In this document: piece by piece, positions 25,706-33,233 of the stretch
Layout: every line of letters begins with the position of its first letter
How positions within the stretch are numbered: position 1 is the first letter of the stretch
Origin: an uncultured Pelagibacteraceae bacterium
GTDB lineage: Bacteria > Pseudomonadota > Alphaproteobacteria > Pelagibacterales > Pelagibacteraceae
Reading direction: 5' to 3'
Length of the DNA stretch: 64,000 nucleotides
NCBI GenBank assembly: GCA_902623785.1
Contig: CACNVG010000002.1
Coordinates: forward strand, 25,393-89,392
Notes under the pieces: generated by a model
Database searches by the model: none
Told to the model about the DNA's origin: nothing
What the model saw: only the letters and a program-made list of their open reading frames with translations
Program-made: the position numbers and the translations under genes

Positions 25706-26782
25706 ATGAAAAGTAATAAAATTTTAATCTTAACATCAACTATTTTAACATTATTTCTAATTGAAGTATTCTGTAGTTTTTTCTTATTTAAGAAAAGTGA
25801 ATATAACTACAAAAATAGATATTTGGTTTATAGTGAAGGGAACGTGTTTAGAAACATTGATAACTTTTTTACTTATGAACCAAATACTTCAATTACAGCC
25901 TCAAATTATTATTTTATAAATGGTAAATTTAAAAGAATATATAATTATATTATTAAAACAAACAACTTAGGCCTTATTCAAGATAAAGATTTAATTAAAG
26001 AATCGCCCTCAATCCTTTTTCTGGGAGACTCTTTTACGGAAGGACAAGGTGATAGAAGTTGGTTAAATTATTTTGATGGAGAATATAAAAACCATCAAAT
26101 TATAAATGGAGGCTTGCTTGGCACTGGATTTCAACAATTTGAGTTAATGAATGACTATTTATCAGATTACGATATTCAGAAAGTATTTGTTCTTTATATT
26201 GGAGATGATCTAAGAAGGGACGTATTCCAATTTAATGATCAACAACTAAAGTGCTTGAGAAATCATACTTATTGTCAAGGGTCAGAGGTTTTTTTTAGTT
26301 TTCCAACAAAAAATAAAAATATCGATTTTTTTTTAAAAAAATTAAGGGATAATCAACGTAACAATATCGAGCCACAAAAAGCAAATTTAAAAACCTTTAG
26401 GAGAAATATTAAATCATGGTTAACAAATTTATATGTAATTAAAATACCATTAGATTTTTTACGTTCTAACTTTTACAATTCAAAAAATGAAAAAATTATT
26501 AGAAATTTTAATTCAATAAATAATTTAATTAATAAATATAAAAATAATATATACTTTATAAATTTAAAAATGAAAGGTGAAATAATAATGAAAAAAAAAA
26601 GCTATGAATCGTTATATGCAAAAGATTATATTTTAAGTAAGACAAATAATTATTTTGAATGTGATTTCAATAATGATTTAAATTTGTTTTACAATTATGA
26701 TAGTCACCCTAATAAAAAAGGTTATGAGTATTTATACAATTGTGTTTTTAATATTTTAGAAAATCAGATTACATTGAATTAA
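25706..26782 (+). CDS. SGNH/GDSL hydrolase-like membrane-anchored protein
   Basis: The 358-residue protein has an N-terminal membrane anchor (about 6-28) followed by an SGNH domain. It has block I ILFLGDSFTEG with Ser109, an Asn-poor GGLLGTGFQQ region (block II Gly), and block V DSHPNKKGYEYL with Asp332 and His334. A deacetylase, acyltransferase or esterase acting on an extracellular substrate is the usual role for such anchored forms. It follows the carbamoyltransferase by 21 bases and is the second SGNH-like protein in the cluster. The two SGNH proteins share little obvious sequence, so they probably act on different groups. Confidence 0.72.
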   Translation: MKSNKILILTSTILTLFLIEVFCSFFLFKKSEYNYKNRYLVYSEGNVFRNIDNFFTYEPNTSITASNYYFINGKFKRIYNYIIKTNNLGLIQDKDLIKESPSILFLGDSFTEGQGDRSWLNYFDGEYKNHQIINGGLLGTGFQQFELMNDYLSDYDIQKVFVLYIGDDLRRDVFQFNDQQLKCLRNHTYCQGSEVFFSFPTKNKNIDFFLKKLRDNQRNNIEPQKANLKTFRRNIKSWLTNLYVIKIPLDFLRSNFYNSKNEKIIRNFNSINNLINKYKNNIYFINLKMKGEIIMKKKSYESLYAKDYILSKTNNYFECDFNNDLNLFYNYDSHPNKKGYEYLYNCVFNILENQITLN

Positions 26783-26839
26783 ATTTTATATTAAATTATT
26801 AACTAGAATTTTTAATTACAAAAATATATATTAATTAAT

Positions 26840-27301
26840 ATGAACTTATTAAGAAGAAAATTATTTAAAACAATTAGTTTTTACTCCTTTTTTTTATTTT
26901 TTCCGATTAAATCTCTTTATGCTTCATCAAAAAAAATAATTAATAAAGAATTATCTAAAGAACAAAAAGATATTATGTTTAATGAAGGTACTGAAAGAGC
27001 GTTTACCAGTTCTTTATTGAATGAAAAGAGAAAGGGAACTTACCATTGCGCTAATTGTGGAGCATTATTATTTGACTCAACTGCAAAATATGACAGCGGA
27101 ACTGGTTGGCCATCTTTCACAGAGGCAGTTCCAGGAGCTTTTAATACAAAAGTAGATTATTCTTTTGGAATGAAAAGAATTGAATATCATTGTGCAAATT
27201 GTGGAGCACACCACGGGCATGTATTTGCTGATGGGCCGGGAAAAACTGGTAAAAGATTCTGTAATAACGGTCTTTGTTTAATTTTTAAACCATCTCAATA
27301 A
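26840..27301 (+). CDS. msrB: Peptide-methionine (R)-S-oxide reductase, exported
   Basis: The 153-residue MsrB domain carries the zinc-binding pairs Cys70/Cys73 and Cys118/Cys121 in two CANCG motifs, GTGWPSF, and the catalytic Cys141 in KRFCNNG. The usual motif here is RYCINS, so the two residues after Cys differ slightly. The N-terminus has a twin-arginine start, LRRKLFKTIS, followed by a hydrophobic stretch and ASS, suggesting Tat or Sec export. It would repair oxidised methionine in periplasmic proteins. The stop overlaps the next ATG as TAATG. Confidence 0.9.
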   Translation: MNLLRRKLFKTISFYSFFLFFPIKSLYASSKKIINKELSKEQKDIMFNEGTERAFTSSLLNEKRKGTYHCANCGALLFDSTAKYDSGTGWPSFTEAVPGAFNTKVDYSFGMKRIEYHCANCGAHHGHVFADGPGKTGKRFCNNGLCLIFKPSQ

Positions 27302-28272
27302 TGTTAGATTATTGTATTATCGGATCTGGTATCTCTGGATCGACTATTGCTAACTACTTAAACAAAAATTATTCAGTTAAAGTTTTTGATAAAGCTAGAG
27401 GTGTCGGGGGTAGAAGTTCTTTTAAACGTTATAAAGGTAAGATAGGTTTTGATCACGGTCTTCAATATTTATCACCTAGATCAAAGGAATTTAAATCTTT
27501 TACAAATAAACTTATCAAAAAAAAAGTTCTCAAACATTGGAGGGGAAAACATGAATTTTTAAATGAGAAAGTCAAAAGAGACAAAAAACACATTAAGTTA
27601 ATTGGCGTCAAAGGAAATAACGATATAAGTAAATTTTTACTTAAAAAAATTAATTGCAATTTTCAATCAGAACTGTGTGAAATAAAAAAACAAAAAGACT
27701 TTTGGCATCTTAGATTTAAAGATAACAAGCATATTTATTCAAAAAATTTAATCTTATCAATTCCTTTCCCACAAGCAAAAAAACTTTCATCTAAGTTTGT
27801 TAAAACAAAACTTTTTAAAAATAATGTTATAATGAATTCAAGTCTAACAGTTTTATTAATGACCAATGAAACAGCAATTAAAGCGAGCAGTTTTTTTACC
27901 AATGACAAAGTTTTAGGTTGGGTTTCTAAAGAAAATTCAAAAAAAAGATTTAAATATAATAAAGACTTATGGGTACTTCAAAGTACTTTTGAGTATGGAA
28001 AAAAACATACCGATAACTACAGAAATAAAAAAAAATTTTACACAAATGTTTTGATTAATAAGTTTAAAGCACTAACAAAAATAAAAATCAAAAAGATATA
28101 TTTTACCCATATACACGGATGGAAATATTCCTCTAATTCAAAACCTTTAAATGTGCAAAGTTACTGGGATAAAAAAATTGGTCTTGGATTTTGTGGTGAT
28201 TGGTTTGGAGGCCCTAGACTTGAAAATGGATGGTTGAGTGCCACCGATCTATATAATAAAATAAAAAATTAA
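27301..28272 (+). CDS. FAD-dependent amine oxidase/renalase-like oxidoreductase
   Basis: The 323-residue protein starts with the FAD-binding dinucleotide fold, CIIGSGISGSTIANYL (about 5-20), followed by FDKARGVGGRSS, the typical second GG motif of the renalase/amine oxidase-like group. The end has GDWFGGPRLENGWLSATDL, where the FAD pyrophosphate is held. The substrate is unknown; related bacterial proteins are annotated as NAD(P)/FAD-dependent oxidoreductases. It is coupled to msrB by a TAATG overlap, so both may take part in redox repair. A 36-residue basic gene follows 6 bases later. Confidence 0.8.
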   Translation: MLDYCIIGSGISGSTIANYLNKNYSVKVFDKARGVGGRSSFKRYKGKIGFDHGLQYLSPRSKEFKSFTNKLIKKKVLKHWRGKHEFLNEKVKRDKKHIKLIGVKGNNDISKFLLKKINCNFQSELCEIKKQKDFWHLRFKDNKHIYSKNLILSIPFPQAKKLSSKFVKTKLFKNNVIMNSSLTVLLMTNETAIKASSFFTNDKVLGWVSKENSKKRFKYNKDLWVLQSTFEYGKKHTDNYRNKKKFYTNVLINKFKALTKIKIKKIYFTHIHGWKYSSNSKPLNVQSYWDKKIGLGFCGDWFGGPRLENGWLSATDLYNKIKN

Positions 28273-28278
28273 ATATAT

Positions 28279-28389
28279 ATGTCTAAAAGATACAGTGGTA
28301 AATCATTTAAAGACTCGAGTGTAATGAAAAAACCAAAATTATCAATGAAAGAAAAAAGGAAACTAAAAAGAGAAAAAAAGAAAAAATAA
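28279..28389 (+). CDS. 36-residue lysine-rich protein, unknown
   Basis: The frame runs from ATG 28279 to TAA 28387-28389, six bases after the oxidoreductase gene. The product begins MSKRYSGKSFKDSSVMKKP and ends in a run of Lys/Arg/Glu residues. About 44% of residues are Lys or Arg, and the second half looks like a charged helix. A nucleic-acid or ribosome contact is plausible. No family is recognised. No ribosome-binding site is obvious, so translation would rely on coupling. Confidence 0.45.
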   Translation: MSKRYSGKSFKDSSVMKKPKLSMKEKRKLKREKKKK

Positions 28390-28400
28390 ATTATATTTTT

Positions 28401-29042
28401 CTATTTTTTAGGTTTCGGAGCATAAAAATTTTTGATTAAATTTTTTAAGTTGTTAAGTCTATTTTTTATTTTTTGCTCTTTATTTAAAAGAGACCCTTTT
28501 TTTTTCAATATAGCAAGTCCTGAACCGCTAAAGTTTATATCAAGAGACAGAACATCTCTATTTGAGTTATAAATTTCTAAAATTTTATTAAAAGTTAATC
28601 TGTTAATACGTTCAGAAAACTCCCTATCAATTATTCCACCTTTTATATATGGCAACCAAACAACGTCATCAACAACAATAAACCCACCAATTTTAATATA
28701 GTTAAAATAGTGATAAAATACTTTTCTAACATGACTTGGTTCGTGTAAGCTATCTATAAATAAAAAATCAAAACTATTTTTTTCTTTAAGTTTTTTGTCA
28801 ATATTGTCAAAATCATCATCAGATGAATGAATAAATTTCCATCTAGTGCTGGATGATACATTTGAACAGTCGTCTATATCTATTGAAGTTAAAAAACCAT
28901 TATTTTTTTCACAAATATCCAAAAAAACTTTTGTTGATATACCTTTTTGGACTCCCAATTCGAGAATATTAGGTTTAGAAATATCTAATAAAATATTTCT
29001 CATAATTTCTAATTTTTCTTCGTAATGGTTCCACAGTTTCAT
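28401..29042 (-). CDS. Class I SAM-dependent methyltransferase
   Basis: The 213-residue protein has a Rossmann SAM-binding motif I, ILELGVQKGISTKVFLD (about 24-40), an acidic FLTSIDIDDC strand, FDFLFIDSLHEPSHVRKVF (typical of the Methyltransf_24 or cephalosporin-hydroxylase-like group) and GGFIVVDDVVW. The FIDSLHE box is found in O-methyltransferases and in sugar-cluster methyltransferases. The target is unknown. It ends with a basic tail after residue 180. It faces the small Lys-rich gene tail-to-tail, and its 5' side is a 141-base spacer that contains the structured element described separately. Confidence 0.78.
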   Translation of the reverse strand: MKLWNHYEEKLEIMRNILLDISKPNILELGVQKGISTKVFLDICEKNNGFLTSIDIDDCSNVSSSTRWKFIHSSDDDFDNIDKKLKEKNSFDFLFIDSLHEPSHVRKVFYHYFNYIKIGGFIVVDDVVWLPYIKGGIIDREFSERINRLTFNKILEIYNSNRDVLSLDINFSGSGLAILKKKGSLLNKEQKIKNRLNNLKNLIKNFYAPKPKK

Positions 29043-29130
29043 AAATGGTATACTATGTTGATTACCAGAAACTTAATGATTTTTAAATAGAGGTAATTAT
29101 TTTAACACATCTATATTTAATTGAATAATC

Positions 29131-29191
29131 AAGGATTTTAAGGGGCGTTCTGTTGCCAGGTGCCCCAAACCCCATAAATGAGTTTATCCTT
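29131..29191 (-). ncRNA. GC-rich structured element downstream of the 68-residue exported protein gene
   Basis: In very AT-rich DNA a GC-rich hairpin stands out: GGGGC (29142-29146) pairs with GCCCC (29162-29166), extended by a G-T pair. It is enclosed by an outer helix of AAGGAT (29131-29136) with ATCCTT (29186-29191). Strand is inferred from the flanking minus-strand genes. It overlaps the stop of the 68-residue gene, so it could be a 3' UTR structure, a weak terminator or a leader of the methyltransferase gene. I cannot match it to a named RNA family. Confidence 0.35.
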
Positions 29192-29390
29192 TAAACATTC
29201 CTAATGCTTTGCCTAGTAATTCCTCAGACTTAGCGTGATCACCACTGTCATGAGCTTTCATACCAGCGTCTCTTAGTTTTTGAGCTTCAGCAATTTTCGC
29301 ATCAACACCTTTCGCCATCATTGGGCAAGAACCTGCAAACACTGAACTTGTGAATAGTACAAACGATAAAATTAAAGCTAGTTTTTTCAT
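29184..29390 (-). CDS. Small exported protein, 68 residues, unknown function
   Basis: The protein has a clean signal peptide, MKKLALILSFVLFTSSVFAG, probably cut near residue 19. About 48 mature residues follow, rich in Ala, Lys and Gly and predicted as two helices (MMAKGVDAKIAEAQKLRDAG and EELLGKALGMF). The only Cys is right after the cleavage site (GSCPMM). An AGGAT ribosome-binding site lies upstream. Function is unknown; the short helical hairpin resembles a small periplasmic or tetratricopeptide-like fragment (DSGDHAKSEELLGKAL), which is a loose comparison. Confidence 0.75.
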   Translation of the reverse strand: MKKLALILSFVLFTSSVFAGSCPMMAKGVDAKIAEAQKLRDAGMKAHDSGDHAKSEELLGKALGMFKG

Positions 29391-29501
29391 TATTATCCTT
29401 TCGTTGAGACCTATATATGCATTTAAATACTTAAATTAAGTAACAGAGTGTCACACTAATTAATATGTTAAACTTTGGATAGAAATTATATAAAATGAAA
29501 T

Positions 29502-29804
29502 ATGTTTATAGCAATGAATCGTTTTAAGATTGTCATCGGTAGAGAAAAAGAATTTGAGGATGTTTGGAAAAATAGAGACACACATTTAAAAGATGTGCCT
29601 GGATTTAAAGAATTTCATTTAGTTAAAGGTGAAACGAATGATGAGCATACTTTGTATGCTTCACATAGTATTTGGAACTCAAAAAATGATTTTATTAATT
29701 GGACCAAATCTGAGGCATTTAGATTAGCTCATAAAAATTCTGGGCAACATAAAGGGCTATATTTAGGTCACCCAAATTTTGAGGGATTTGAAGTAGTTAT
29801 TTAA
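29502..29804 (+). CDS. Antibiotic biosynthesis monooxygenase (ABM) domain protein
   Basis: The 100-residue protein is a single dimeric alpha-beta barrel of the ABM/IsdG-like family. It has an N-terminal strand FIAMNRFKIVIG, then DVPGFKEFHLVKGE and a W(S/T)K-type helix, SKNDFINWTKSEAF, with the AHKNSG segment. The wording FIAMNRF and the HLVKG strand recall HmoB-type heme-degrading or stress proteins. Whether it binds heme is unknown. It may be a small monooxygenase or a heme-related stress protein. Its stop overlaps the next ATG by one base (TAATG). Confidence 0.75.
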   Translation: MFIAMNRFKIVIGREKEFEDVWKNRDTHLKDVPGFKEFHLVKGETNDEHTLYASHSIWNSKNDFINWTKSEAFRLAHKNSGQHKGLYLGHPNFEGFEVVI

Positions 29805-30193
29805 TGTTAAGTCAATCTGCTCTTTATTTAACTGCGATAATTCTTGGGGCGATGATCTTTTTTTCATTTGTTGTAGCTCCAACTACATTTAGGTTACTAG
29901 ATGAAGAAAATTCAAGAAAATTTATCAGAGGAATCTTTCCATTTTATTACCTTCTAAATCTAATTTTAAGTTTTGTAGCTAGTATATTATTTTTTTTTAA
30001 ACAAAATTTATCAATTGATTTTTTATTGATGACAAGCATTTGCATTTTATTTGCTATTTCAAATTTTATATTGATGCCAATGATAAACAAATTCAGAGAC
30101 AACAACGAAAATAAAAAATTTAAGATATCACACTTTATTTCTGTGATCATAAACTTTATTCAATTGATATTTTTAGTGATAATTTTATTATAG
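29804..30193 (+). CDS. DUF4149 (TMEM205-like) membrane protein
   Basis: The 129-residue protein has four membrane helices. The first half, GAMIFFSFVVAPTTFRLLDEENSRKFIRGIFPFYYLL, has the xxFSFVVAPxxFxxL pattern of DUF4149. Function is unknown across the family; in bacteria it often neighbours small membrane or redox proteins. It is translationally coupled to the ABM-domain gene. Its last six bases overlap the 3' end of the convergent 46-residue gene on the other strand. Confidence 0.78.
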   Translation: MLSQSALYLTAIILGAMIFFSFVVAPTTFRLLDEENSRKFIRGIFPFYYLLNLILSFVASILFFFKQNLSIDFLLMTSICILFAISNFILMPMINKFRDNNENKKFKISHFISVIINFIQLIFLVIILL

Positions 30194-30328
30194 TTTTCCG
30201 AGACCAAACCAAGCAAAAGCTATTACAACTAGCCAAACTAACCCTTTAACAAAAAAGAAAAAAAAACTTCCAGCAATAATATATTTTCCTACTTTACTAT
30301 TTTTAAGAAATTTTTTAATTACAGACAT
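30188..30328 (-). CDS. 46-residue single-helix membrane protein
   Basis: The frame runs from ATG 30328-30326 to TAA 30190-30188. The start overlaps the stop of the upstream hydratase-like gene as TAATG, which is strong evidence of coupled translation. The product has a basic start, MSVIKKFLKNSKVGK, then one helix of about 24 residues with five consecutive Phe and two Trp, ending AFAWFGLGKL. Polar-positive head and one span fit an N-in bitopic protein. Function is unknown. Confidence 0.6.
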   Translation of the reverse strand: MSVIKKFLKNSKVGKYIIAGSFFFFFVKGLVWLVVIAFAWFGLGKL

Positions 30329-31101
30329 TAATGTATTGCAGACTTAACAGTACCAATTTTATCAATTTTTGCTACGTACACTCCTTTGTTTTTAAGTGGA
30401 ACAACACCTACCGTAGAACCAGTAAAAACAAAAAAGTTTGAATTTAATTTAACCTTATCTTTTTTCATTTTATTTAAAACAAATCTCAAGGAATTTAGCG
30501 GATTAATATATACTGTATTAGTATTTCCTTTTACAATATTTCCGGTCTTTACATTTTTAATACTGCACTTAAGATTACCTATATTCAACCTTTTGAATTT
30601 CTTTTTTGATCCAACAAGAAATTTTATATTAGCGCCGAAATCACTTGCTAGATCACCTAAATATTTTATACCTTGTTTTTTTTGTCTGTAACCAACCACT
30701 TCAATGCATGGCATCATATGAGTTATATATTTACTTACATTTTTCATGGTAATTAAACTTTTGTTATCAAAAAAATTCTTATTTATTAAATATCCGACTT
30801 CTACTTCTATACCCAATGTTGAACTATTAATTTTGACTCTTTTGCCACTTTTTAAGATATTATTTTTAAAAATAGCAGAGTAAAAAGGTTCTTTTTCCTT
30901 TAACTTTTTTAAAACTGGTAAAGCAGTGCCGCCTGCTTTAAACCCAACAATTTTTGTTTTAATTTTAGACTCACAAATTTTTCTAAGCCTTGTCGCATTT
31001 TTAATATTTTTTGTATATTTAATTGGCAACGGGCTTATCAATTTGTTTTTTTTGTAAGCGATTACCAGCTTATCAGCAAATTTTTCGATTTCTTTTTTCA
31101 T
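30328..31101 (-). CDS. 2-keto-4-pentenoate hydratase/fumarylacetoacetase-like protein
   Basis: The 257-residue protein resembles the MhpD/HpaG side of the fumarylacetoacetate hydrolase fold: VGFKAGG (about 52-58, the GxKxG loop), LGIEVEVGYLI carrying the E-x-E metal pair, and a GSTVGVVPL loop late in the chain. Members hydrate 2-keto-4-pentenoates or decarboxylate related 2-oxo acids with Mg2+. The protein is lysine-rich and diverged, so the specific reaction is uncertain. It overlaps the M23 peptidase gene by one base and couples to the 46-residue gene behind it. Confidence 0.62.
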   Translation of the reverse strand: MKKEIEKFADKLVIAYKKNKLISPLPIKYTKNIKNATRLRKICESKIKTKIVGFKAGGTALPVLKKLKEKEPFYSAIFKNNILKSGKRVKINSSTLGIEVEVGYLINKNFFDNKSLITMKNVSKYITHMMPCIEVVGYRQKKQGIKYLGDLASDFGANIKFLVGSKKKFKRLNIGNLKCSIKNVKTGNIVKGNTNTVYINPLNSLRFVLNKMKKDKVKLNSNFFVFTGSTVGVVPLKNKGVYVAKIDKIGTVKSAIH

Positions 31102-31901
31102 TAATTTAATACGCTTCCGGGATCTAGTTTAACATCAAACCAATTTAATCTAACATCTAAATGAGGTCCTGTAGCGCGACCAGATTTCCCAACGGTGCCA
31201 ATTATATCTCCTTTTTTGACTTCTTGCCCCATATCAACAAAAATTTCATTCATATGCATATATAAAGTAGAAATTCCATGTCCATGATCAAAAATTAATG
31301 TAGCTCCAGTGTAATAAAGATCTTTTTCAGCAAGGGTAACTACTCCACTCAACATTGCTTTTATCGGGGTACCAGTTTTTTGGGCGTAATCTAAACCATA
31401 ATGTGGCCACCTTGGTTTTCCATTCAAAATTCTTTGACTGCCGTAAACTCCTGTTATTATCGCATCATCAACTGGAGTTATAAACTTATCTTTAAAATAT
31501 ATTAGATCGGTATCAACAGCTCTTGCTTTTCCAATAAGTTTATTTTCTTTCCTTATTCTGTCGTAAACTTCTTTGGGTGGTGTTACTTTTTTTTCAGGCA
31601 AACCATCTATTCTTTGTATCTTATATTCTCTTTTTAAAACTTTTTTAACAAACTGATTTTTAACCCCGTTAAGAGTTTCAGTTATGATAACATCATTTTT
31701 CCTATCTCTTCCAAGTCCAAATGCAAAAAAACCATCCTTTGAAACTCTAACACTCTTTTTATCAATTTGTATTTTAGCTCGAGGATCAGTTTTACCTAGT
31801 ATAAAGTGGCCTTGAATGAACTTCCCCTCAAATTCAATTGCTTGGCTATTAAATTTAATAAGTAAAAAAATTATTAGGTATTTAATTATTTTGAAGTCCA
31901 T
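31101..31901 (-). CDS. M23 family metallopeptidase (LytM-like), exported
   Basis: The 266-residue protein has a signal peptide (about residues 1-21) and a C-terminal LytM/lysostaphin zinc domain: HYGLDYAQKTGTP with the HxxxD zinc ligands, LIFDHGHGISTLYMHM, then ATGPHLDVRLNW. In the classical family the last motif is HxH; here it is HLD, so the final zinc ligand position is Asp. This variant is, as I recall, common in related alphaproteobacterial proteins. The enzyme would cut peptidoglycan cross-links or, if inactive, act like EnvC/NlpD as an amidase activator. It overlaps the SDR gene by 16 bases. Confidence 0.83.
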   Translation of the reverse strand: MDFKIIKYLIIFLLIKFNSQAIEFEGKFIQGHFILGKTDPRAKIQIDKKSVRVSKDGFFAFGLGRDRKNDVIITETLNGVKNQFVKKVLKREYKIQRIDGLPEKKVTPPKEVYDRIRKENKLIGKARAVDTDLIYFKDKFITPVDDAIITGVYGSQRILNGKPRWPHYGLDYAQKTGTPIKAMLSGVVTLAEKDLYYTGATLIFDHGHGISTLYMHMNEIFVDMGQEVKKGDIIGTVGKSGRATGPHLDVRLNWFDVKLDPGSVLN

Positions 31902-32653
31902 CCACCATCAACTAATAAAGAAGTGCCGGTAATCATTGATGCCTGATCGGAAGCAAGAAATACCACAGCACTCGCAACGTCAGAAAGCTCAGCAAATCTT
32001 CCTAGTGGAATATTCCCCAGAACCTCCTTCATAAATTTTTTGTCTTTTAAAAATTTACTTGTCATTGGTGTTACAACAAAAGTAGGGCACACTGTATTTA
32101 CTCTTATATTATGCTTTGCAAGATCTATAGACATTCCTTTTGTAAGCCCCTCAAAACCAAATTTAGTCATGTTGTAAACACTTCTAATTGGTCCACCAAC
32201 GTGACCCATTTGTGAAGACATATTAATAATAACACCTCCAACCTTATTTCTATTTTTTAATTCAATCATTTTTAAAGCAGATAGTTGAGCAATATTAAAA
32301 GTAGCCATAGTGTTTATTTTCACAACATATTCCATGTCTTTTCTCTTTACTTTTGTAAAATGTTCAGGAATATTTGTTCCAGCATTATTAACTAAAATAT
32401 CGATTCTTTTTTGAGAATCTATTACTGATTTTATTTCAGAGTACCTTGTCACATCACAAACGTACGATTTACACTTAGATTTAAATTTTTTAATAATTTT
32501 TGAAACTTGATCCAAATCCTTTTTTGTTCGACTGACAATTATTAAACTTGCTCCAGCTTCAGCAAGAGCAATTGCACAAGCTTTTCCTATACCTTTTCCA
32601 GCTCCAGTGACAAGGGCAATTTTATTTTTTAAATTTTGTTTTTTAAGAAACAT
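31886..32653 (-). CDS. Short-chain dehydrogenase/reductase (SDR)
   Basis: The 255-residue classical SDR shows the NAD(P) motif TGAGKGIG (16-23), NNAG at 89-92, the catalytic Ser147, Tyr160 and Lys164 (YNMTK) and a C-terminal GTSLLVDGGWTSK. The pattern matches gluconate 5-dehydrogenase or 3-oxoacyl reductase-like enzymes used in sugar-acid and polyol catabolism. The exact substrate is unknown. Its neighbours, a GMC alcohol oxidoreductase and a hydratase-like enzyme, suggest a small catabolic operon. The start is one base after the TerC stop on the minus strand. Confidence 0.83.
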   Translation of the reverse strand: MFLKKQNLKNKIALVTGAGKGIGKACAIALAEAGASLIIVSRTKKDLDQVSKIIKKFKSKCKSYVCDVTRYSEIKSVIDSQKRIDILVNNAGTNIPEHFTKVKRKDMEYVVKINTMATFNIAQLSALKMIELKNRNKVGGVIINMSSQMGHVGGPIRSVYNMTKFGFEGLTKGMSIDLAKHNIRVNTVCPTFVVTPMTSKFLKDKKFMKEVLGNIPLGRFAELSDVASAVVFLASDQASMITGTSLLVDGGWTSK

Positions 32654-32654
32654 T

Positions 32655-33233
32655 TCAGAATAATAGTACTTTTATATCAGTATAAATCAATTCTATTGCA
32701 ACTATTAGAACTGCTAGTAAACCTACCCAAGCAATCCATTTGTATTTTTTTATCCAACCAGAAATTAATGTTGCTGCAGTTGCCATTAATATAATTGATA
32801 GGGCAAGCCCAAAAACTAATAAGTAGTAGTGATCTCTTGCGGCCCCAGCAACTCCTAAAACATTGTCTAAACTCATAGTTATATCCGCAAGGATAACGGT
32901 AGTAATAGCCTTTAGAAAAGATGAGTTATCTATTTTAATATCGTCCTTTTTTTCACTTTGTTTAACAACATCAACATAGAGTTTATAGCAAATGTATAAT
33001 AGTAAAATTCCTCCAACTAATCTTAATCCAGAAATTTGTAATAGATAAGCCGTGATAAGCGTAAATAGAATTCTCAAAATTACAGCTGCACCAATCCCCC
33101 AAAAAATTATTTTTTTTCTTTGTTCAGGTGGAAATTGTGAAGCAACCATTCCAATAATAATTGCATTGTCCCCGGCAAGAACTAAATCGATGAAAATGAT
33201 TTGAAAAAAAATTAAAATTTGTTCTGATAACAT
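32655..33233 (-). CDS. TerC family integral membrane protein
   Basis: The 192-residue protein has about six to seven membrane helices and the TerC landmarks: FIDLVLAGDNAIIIGM (about 14-29) and ILADITMSLDNVLGVAGAA (about 114-132). The two acidic, D-N-containing helices are thought to form a metal or ion site. TerC proteins are linked to tellurite resistance, manganese export and membrane-protein quality control. A direct substrate is not deducible here. It starts by TAATG overlap with the stop of the GMC oxidoreductase gene. Confidence 0.88.
   Translation of the reverse strand: MLSEQILIFFQIIFIDLVLAGDNAIIIGMVASQFPPEQRKKIIFWGIGAAVILRILFTLITAYLLQISGLRLVGGILLLYICYKLYVDVVKQSEKKDDIKIDNSSFLKAITTVILADITMSLDNVLGVAGAARDHYYLLVFGLALSIILMATAATLISGWIKKYKWIAWVGLLAVLIVAIELIYTDIKVLLF

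Noticed and set aside
29447..29457. AGTGT-C-ACACT inverted repeat upstream of the small exported protein as an operator
   Set aside because: It is a single short palindrome with no second copy or regulator nearby; left as chance.
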